The notes under the pieces: model-generated | Database searches by the model: none | Told to the model about the DNA's origin: nothing | Seen by the model: only the letters and a program-made list of their open reading frames with translations | Origin: Methanothrix sp. | GTDB lineage: Archaea > Halobacteriota > Methanosarcinia > Methanotrichales > Methanotrichaceae | Direction: 5' to 3' | NCBI GenBank assembly: GCA_017994055.1 | Contig: JAGOLL010000018.1 | Coordinates: forward strand, 1 to 36,855 | DNA: 36,855 bases | Position numbers and translations under genes: made by a program | Shown: in pieces, positions 32,326-36,855 of the stretch | Layout of the letters: each line of letters opens with the position of its first letter | Position numbering within the stretch: position 1 is the first letter of the stretch

Positions 32326-33501
32326 TTGAATGAAGTTGTACTGGCCTACTCCGGTGGCCTGGATACATCGGTTTGCATACCGCTCTTAAGAGAGCGCTAC
32401 GGATTTGACAGGATAGTGACTGTATTGGTGGATGTCGGCCAGCCGCGGTCGGATATCGAGCGGGGAAATAAGAGGGCCGAGCTTCTGGCGGATGAGCATA
32501 TAACCATAGATGCCAGAGTGGAGTTTGTCAATGACTTTATCTTCCCCTTGATCAAGGCCAATGGCTCATATGAGGGCTACGTTCTGGGAACGGCCATCGC
32601 CCGGCCGCTTATAGCCAAAAAGGCAGCGGAGATTGCCGAGAAGAAGGGAATAAAGAACCTGGCTCACGGCTGCACCGGCCGAGGCAACGATCAGCTCCGC
32701 TTTGAGGCCATATTCCGGGCCACGAACTGCCGGGTGATTGCTCCCATGCGAGAGCTGGACCTGGCGAGGGAATGGGAGATTGACTATGCCCGGGAGCACG
32801 GAATAGATGTTCCTGTAACCAAGGACAAGCCCTGGTCCATAGATGAGAACATCTGGTCCCGCTCCATGGAGGGAGGACGGCTGGAGGACCCCTACTTCGA
32901 GCCACCCGAGGAGATCTACGGCTGGACGGAGAAGCCCGATGCCGGCAAAAAGCCAGAGGTGGTGGAGATCGGCTTTGCCTCGGGTGTGCCCGTCTCTCTT
33001 GATGGCGTGCCCATGGGCGGACTGGAGCTGATAGAGAGGCTCAACCGCATAGGAGGAGAGCATGGAGTGGGCCGGACGGATATGGTCGAGGACCGGGTGC
33101 TGGGGCTGAAGGCTCGGGAGAACTATGAGCATCCTGCGGCAGCTATCCTGCTCACGGCCCACAAAGATCTGGAGCATCTGATTCTCTCCCGGGCCGAGCT
33201 GCGCTTCAAGGTCATGGTGGATGAGGCCTGGTCGGAGCTGGCCTATATGGGCCTGGTGGAGGATCCTCTCTACGCCGATCTCATGGCTTTCCTGGACCAG
33301 TCCCAGAAGAGGGTAAACGGCACGGTGAGGATGAAGCTGTACTGCGGCTCAGCCATGCCTGTGGGCCGCCAATCGCCTGATGCCCTCTATTCTCAGGATA
33401 TGGTCTCCTTCGACTCCGAGACATTGAGCCAGAAGGATGCGGAGGGCTTTGCCAAGTACCACGGCTTCCAGGCCCGGCTGTTGAAGAGGAAGGCATTGTA
33501 G
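32326..33501 (+). CDS. argG: Argininosuccinate synthase
   Basis: It joins citrulline and aspartate with ATP in arginine biosynthesis. The 391-residue chain starts with the ATP pyrophosphatase P-loop [15 protein letters not shown]. It carries [20 protein letters not shown], then [15 protein letters not shown] and [24 protein letters not shown], and later [24 protein letters not shown]. All are family hallmarks. The start is a TTG with GGTGA seven bases upstream; an ATG four bases further on is in another frame. It is followed at 16 bases by a DUF2111 gene and the acetyltransferase, so these may be co-transcribed. Confidence 0.97.
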   Translation: MNEVVLAYSGGLDTSVCIPLLRERYGFDRIVTVLVDVGQPRSDIERGNKRAELLADEHITIDARVEFVNDFIFPLIKANGSYEGYVLGTAIARPLIAKKAAEIAEKKGIKNLAHGCTGRGNDQLRFEAIFRATNCRVIAPMRELDLAREWEIDYAREHGIDVPVTKDKPWSIDENIWSRSMEGGRLEDPYFEPPEEIYGWTEKPDAGKKPEVVEIGFASGVPVSLDGVPMGGLELIERLNRIGGEHGVGRTDMVEDRVLGLKARENYEHPAAAILLTAHKDLEHLILSRAELRFKVMVDEAWSELAYMGLVEDPLYADLMAFLDQSQKRVNGTVRMKLYCGSAMPVGRQSPDALYSQDMVSFDSETLSQKDAEGFAKYHGFQARLLKRKAL

Positions 33502-33517
33502 GTAGGGCAGGATTTAT

Positions 33518-33934
33518 TTGATATCGCTGCTCAATATCTCTATCATGCCCGGAATTGTGATATCGGAGGATGCCAGGCCAGCTGACCTGGCACCCCTGGC
33601 CCTGGCCCTGAACGAAATCATCCGCCTTCCAGTAACCATACGCAGCAGAAGCCATCCTGGCGTCAGGGTGGAGAAGGGAGATGTTGTGGATGACAGCTAC
33701 AGCGGACCGGTGCTCGAGGCAGTTATAAGCACAGGAAAGAGCATTCGCACCACTCCGGATAAGGGGGCCTACCGGGGCATTCCTGTTTCCGTGGCACCGA
33801 TAGTGGTGGATGGGCAGACGGTGGCTGCATTGGGCATTGTTGATGTGATTGGCACCATAGATATTCCTGAGGTATTTGGGGCTTATGGTGATGTCATAAA
33901 GCAGGTCCAGCAGCAGTCTCCAGTGAGGAAATGA
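33518..33934 (+). CDS. DUF2111 family protein, known mainly from methanogens
   Basis: The 138-residue product matches DUF2111: LAPLALALNEIIRLPVTIRSRS, then PGVRVEKGDVVDDSYSGPVLE, and YRGIPVSVAPIVVDGQTVAALGIVDV. The last part looks like a GAF/PAS-related small-molecule-binding fold, but the function is unknown. The start may be the TTG at 33518, which has AGGA five bases upstream, or the ATG at 33545, which lacks a ribosome binding site. It overlaps the acetyltransferase start by ATGA. Its restriction to methanogens supports the organism assignment. Confidence 0.8.
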   Translation: MISLLNISIMPGIVISEDARPADLAPLALALNEIIRLPVTIRSRSHPGVRVEKGDVVDDSYSGPVLEAVISTGKSIRTTPDKGAYRGIPVSVAPIVVDGQTVAALGIVDVIGTIDIPEVFGAYGDVIKQVQQQSPVRK

Positions 33935-34392
33935 GGATCCGGAGAGCAGAGCCGGGTGACCTGGCCCAGATTGTGCAGATCGAGGGCCTATGCTTTCCTG
34001 AGGAGGAGGCCTTTCCTCCCCGCATGTTCGCCTATCTCATAGAATATGCCATCTCCATGGTCGCCTGCCAGCCGGAGAAGAAGGTTCTCGGTTTCATCAT
34101 GGGCTATGTTAGCGGAAAGGCGGGCGCGGTTTATACCCTGGACGTCCATCCCGGATATCGTAGGATGGGCATCGGAAGCAATCTCATCTCCGCTCTGGAG
34201 CTGAGACTGCAGCAGATGGGTGCAGAGACGGTACGGCTCGAGGCGGCCACAGAGAGGCCGGAGGCGATAAAGCTGTACCGAAAAGCCGGCTATCGGGATA
34301 GAGAACTGGTCAGGAACTATTATGGCATGGGAAAACATGCCCTGAGGATGTGCAAGGCCCTGGCTTCTGAAAAGGCCGCTATCCAGAGCTGA
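33931..34392 (+). CDS. rimI: GNAT N-acetyltransferase, RimI/Ard1-like
   Basis: The 153-residue product is a GNAT acetyltransferase that probably acetylates protein N-termini with acetyl-CoA. Visible motifs are IRRAEPGDLAQIVQIEGLCFPE, GFIMGYVSGKAG, and motif A VYTLDVHPGYRRMGIGSNLI, where RRMGIG binds acetyl-CoA. AIKLYRKAGYRDRELVRNYY matches RimI-type motif B. It overlaps the DUF2111 gene by four bases. The symbol follows the closest named family; archaeal members are often also called Ard1 or NAT. Confidence 0.85.
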   Translation: MRIRRAEPGDLAQIVQIEGLCFPEEEAFPPRMFAYLIEYAISMVACQPEKKVLGFIMGYVSGKAGAVYTLDVHPGYRRMGIGSNLISALELRLQQMGAETVRLEAATERPEAIKLYRKAGYRDRELVRNYYGMGKHALRMCKALASEKAAIQS

Positions 34393-34479
34393 GAACCAGT
34401 TTCAGGGCAGATATCTGAGAGCTATTTGCAGGGATGCGTTGTTATGCTTAATGACAGGAGCCGGATGAGGAGTGGCGAT

Positions 34480-35331
34480 ATGGAGGCAGAGATTTCTGCC
34501 GGAGTGGATGGCCTTTTGGATGAGTTCATGGCCGTGGTCGATGGCATGGTCGAGGAGAGGCATCTTCAGAAGGGGATTGCCAGGAGCCAGCTGCCATCCA
34601 GTATGGTGGCCATACTCGATCAAGAGAGCCTATATGTACTGGGGCAGTTCCGGCTTGAGAATCGAACCGGCAGCTATTACCATAGTCCGGATAAATCTTT
34701 GACCCACCAACAGGTGGCCAAGAGCGGCCAGTGGGAGTTTCGCTTCGATGATCCATTTGTAATCCGGTTTCCTGCCATTGTGTTGCAGCAGAGCAGTCAG
34801 GAGAGAAAGGCTGCTTTGGAGGCTGCTGCCGCCCAGCATATCGACTCTGAGTTCCTGAGGCTTGTAGAGAAGCTCAGTACGATTCGCCACCGTCCCATAT
34901 TCGGCCAGGCAGGAGAGACGGCTCTAGACAGGGATCTACTTCTTCTCCAGCCTATGGGTGGAGAGAAATCGGGTGGGATATGTGAGGCCATCCAGTCGAC
35001 TCTAACCTCCCGCAATCTGGCTTATCAAGAGGCTCCAGACATCCGCAGGGGAAGAGCAGCAGTGCGGGAACTGTGGCTTTCCATCAATTATGCTGCGGTG
35101 ATACTGGCAGACCTCACCGGGTCCGATCCGCAGGTTATGTACGGCTTGGGGATAGCTCATACTCTGGGAAAGGAGACTGTCTTGATCTACCCAAAGGGCT
35201 CTAGCTATCTGACCGACCTGCCACGAGCCGAGAGAATAGAATATGAAGACAGCGATGCAGGAAAAGCCAGGCTGGCAGAGGATCTGGCCGAGCTTCTGGG
35301 CAGAATTCTGGGGCCCGTCTTAGAGGATTAA
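34480..35331 (+). CDS. Protein with C-terminal nucleoside 2-deoxyribosyltransferase-like domain
   Basis: The roughly 283-residue product has an N-terminal half with a plain alpha/beta character (PSSMVAILDQESLYVLGQFRL). The C-terminal roughly 130 residues are similar in pattern to the 726-aa protein: LLLQPMGGEKSGGICEAIQ, then NYAAVILADLTGSDPQVMYGLGIAHTLG followed by ETVLIYP. This is the nucleoside 2-deoxyribosyltransferase/TIR-like fold seen in conflict proteins, here with D in place of N in the NPNV motif. Possible starts are at 34426 (TTG), 34444, 34465 and 34480. The last has GAGGAG at seven bases and is preferred. The function is unknown, and its neighbours are housekeeping genes. Confidence 0.72.
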   Translation: MEAEISAGVDGLLDEFMAVVDGMVEERHLQKGIARSQLPSSMVAILDQESLYVLGQFRLENRTGSYYHSPDKSLTHQQVAKSGQWEFRFDDPFVIRFPAIVLQQSSQERKAALEAAAAQHIDSEFLRLVEKLSTIRHRPIFGQAGETALDRDLLLLQPMGGEKSGGICEAIQSTLTSRNLAYQEAPDIRRGRAAVRELWLSINYAAVILADLTGSDPQVMYGLGIAHTLGKETVLIYPKGSSYLTDLPRAERIEYEDSDAGKARLAEDLAELLGRILGPVLED

Positions 35332-35461
35332 GGTTAAAGCCAAGGTGAGCAATGCTGATTTCTGCCGGGCCTATAATGTTATATATGTCCTGCATTTATA
35401 CGAAGCTCCGACTCCTAATTCAGGTCTCCGAGCTTCATTTGACCCAGGAGGGGAAAAGAGT

Positions 35462-36601
35462 TTGAAAAAGATAAGGTTGGCAATCGCGGGCTTGGGAAAC
35501 TGCGCCAGTTCCCTGATTCAGGGGATAGAATATTACAAAAATGCTGATGAAAAGGATTGCATAGGACTTATGCATTATGATATCTGCGGTTACAGAGCCA
35601 GTGATATCGATGTGGTGGCGGCCTTCGACATAGATAAGCGAAAGGTAGGAAAGGACGTAGCCCAAGCCATATTTTCCCCTCCTAATTGCACCAAGGTGTT
35701 TTATCCAGATGTTCCTAGCAAGGGCGTATCGGTAAAGATGGGGCCGGTACTGGACGGATTCGCACCTCATATGAAAAACTATCCCGAGGAAAAGAGATTC
35801 GTCGTATCCGATGACAATCCATGCGATGTGAGAGAGGAGCTCGTATCCTCTCGGGCGGATGTGCTGGTGAATTATATGCCCGTGGGCTCGGAGGAAGCCA
35901 CCCGCTATTACGCCCAGGCTGCTCTGGATGCCGGCGTTGGCTTCGTAAACTGCATGCCTGTATTCATAGCATCCAATCCCCAGTGGGCAGCGAGATTCCA
36001 GGAGGCAGGAGTTCCAATCGTGGGAGATGACATCAAATCCCAGATCGGCGCCACCATTGTCCATCGGGCCCTGACCCAGCTCTTCAAGGATCGGGCCTGC
36101 ATCATGGATCGAACCTATCAGCTCAATATCGGTGGAAATACCGATTTTCTCAATATGCTCAACCGGGAGAGGCTCAAGTCCAAGAAGATCTCCAAGACCG
36201 AGGCGGTCCAGTCCATTCTGGATGTGCCCTTGGGCGATGATGATATCCACATCGGCCCATCCGATTATGTTCCCTGGCAGAAAGACAATAAGGTCTGCTT
36301 TTTAAGGATGGAGGGCAGGATCTTCGGAGATGTGCCCATAAACCTGGAGCTGCGACTTTCGGTGGAGGACTCTCCCAACAGCGGAGGATCTGCCATCGAC
36401 GCCATAAGGATCTGCAAGCTGGCCAAGGACAGAAAGATAGGCGGCCCGCTCCTGGCCATATCCGCCTATACTATGAAGCACCCGCCGGTCCAGTATCCAG
36501 ACGAGCTGGCCAAGGAGATGGTGGACAGGTTCATAATGGGCCAGCCAAGCGAAGCCGATAATGTGAAGGCATATCTGACCCAGGCAGTAAAGGTCAAGTA
36601 A
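35462..36601 (+). CDS. ino1: Myo-inositol-1-phosphate synthase
   Basis: It converts glucose-6-phosphate to inositol-1-phosphate with NAD, feeding inositol lipids of archaeal membranes. The 379-residue chain begins IRLAIAGLGNCASSLIQGIEYY, the Rossmann NAD loop. Family motifs VLVNYMPVGSEEATRYYAQ, FVNCMPVFIAS, GDDIKSQIGATIVHR and YQLNIGGNTDF follow. The catalytic lysine candidate lies in KSKKISKTEA. The frame is open upstream to 35345, but the TTG at 35462 has AGGAGGGG eight bases upstream and gives the family start. The cupin gene follows with no spacing. Confidence 0.95.
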   Translation: MKKIRLAIAGLGNCASSLIQGIEYYKNADEKDCIGLMHYDICGYRASDIDVVAAFDIDKRKVGKDVAQAIFSPPNCTKVFYPDVPSKGVSVKMGPVLDGFAPHMKNYPEEKRFVVSDDNPCDVREELVSSRADVLVNYMPVGSEEATRYYAQAALDAGVGFVNCMPVFIASNPQWAARFQEAGVPIVGDDIKSQIGATIVHRALTQLFKDRACIMDRTYQLNIGGNTDFLNMLNRERLKSKKISKTEAVQSILDVPLGDDDIHIGPSDYVPWQKDNKVCFLRMEGRIFGDVPINLELRLSVEDSPNSGGSAIDAIRICKLAKDRKIGGPLLAISAYTMKHPPVQYPDELAKEMVDRFIMGQPSEADNVKAYLTQAVKVK

Positions 36602-36855
36602 ATGTTCTCTTTCTTTGACCGGGCAGAGGCCGTGGAGATGCTTCCTGGCCTGGTGCGAAGAACGCTGGTCAGCGATGACAGGCTGATGATCTGTCGATTT
36701 GATCTGGAGAAGGGTGTCGAGATCCCGGGCCATTCTCATTCCCAGGACCAGGCTGGCTATGTGGTCTCAGGAAGAATTCGGGTGATTGTTGAGGGCAAGA
36801 GTTCTGATCTGGGGCCGGGCGACAGCTATTCTGCACCCTCCGGGGCGAACCACTC
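36602..36855 (+). CDS. Cupin-domain protein, 3' end outside window
   Basis: The frame starts at an ATG adjacent to the ino1 stop codon and runs to the window edge. The first 84 codons show a cupin 2 fold: the metal-binding GHSHSQDQAGYVVSGRIRVIVEG, then LGPGDSYSAPSGANHS. Two His and a Gln/Asp in the first cupin motif suggest metal binding. The N-terminus reads MFSFFDRAEAVEMLPGLVRRT. Cupins of this size are small-molecule or regulatory enzymes; which one this is cannot be told from the part seen. It is probably co-transcribed with ino1. Confidence 0.8.
   Translation, partial: MFSFFDRAEAVEMLPGLVRRTLVSDDRLMICRFDLEKGVEIPGHSHSQDQAGYVVSGRIRVIVEGKSSDLGPGDSYSAPSGANH

Overview
The window looks like chromosomal DNA of a methanogenic euryarchaeon, most likely Methanothrix (Methanosaeta) or a close relative. 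The reasons are archaeal information-processing genes (aIF2-gamma, Rpo7, Spt4, S24e, S27ae), a DUF2111 gene known mainly from methanogens, archaeal TATA-type promoters, frequent TTG starts with strong Shine-Dalgarno sequences, and large secreted proteins rich in N-glycosylation sequons. The genus is an inference; no 16S or mcr gene is present.

Layout. 1-711: a partial small gene and a DUF2240 gene (minus). 867-6802: two overlapping secreted proteins, one a 1450-residue protein combining a glycosidase-like barrel with a gingipain-like (C25) peptidase domain. 6881-9167: an AglJ-like glycosyltransferase and a phosphohexomutase, probably for surface-glycan synthesis. 8240-16946: a variable region holding a low-GC island with a 726-aa nucleoside-deoxyribosyltransferase-like protein, a 40-aa ORF, an acylphosphatase-coiled-coil protein, a HicAB toxin-antitoxin pair, a STAND NTPase with TPRs, a truncated second hicB, a dispersed 127-bp repeat and a low-GC HEPN-like gene.

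17039-20918 holds adenine deaminase plus the NfeD-protease/stomatin pair. 21025-24520 is a compact translation and transcription operon (aIF2-gamma, PIN, rpo7, spt4, dephospho-CoA kinase, S24e, S27ae) with overlaps or gaps of a few bases. 24601-26738 holds an ORF broken by one in-frame TAA, a PC4-like protein and a secreted protein ending in a chagasin-like domain. thiL follows.

27805-29806 is the most interesting segment. A 2TM SLATT/DUF4231 protein is followed by a protein with an N-terminal TIR domain, keeping the likely catalytic Glu, fused to a right-handed beta-helix. This looks like an uncharacterised TIR/pore-type conflict or signalling module. 30089-32227 holds a secreted protein, an Hfq-like Sm protein and a radical SAM enzyme. 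32326-36855 holds argG, DUF2111, a RimI-like acetyltransferase, a second deoxyribosyltransferase-like protein, inositol-phosphate synthase and a partial cupin gene.

Housekeeping operons therefore alternate with conflict-type genes. Several of the latter differ from their neighbours in base composition, which suggests acquisition by transfer.
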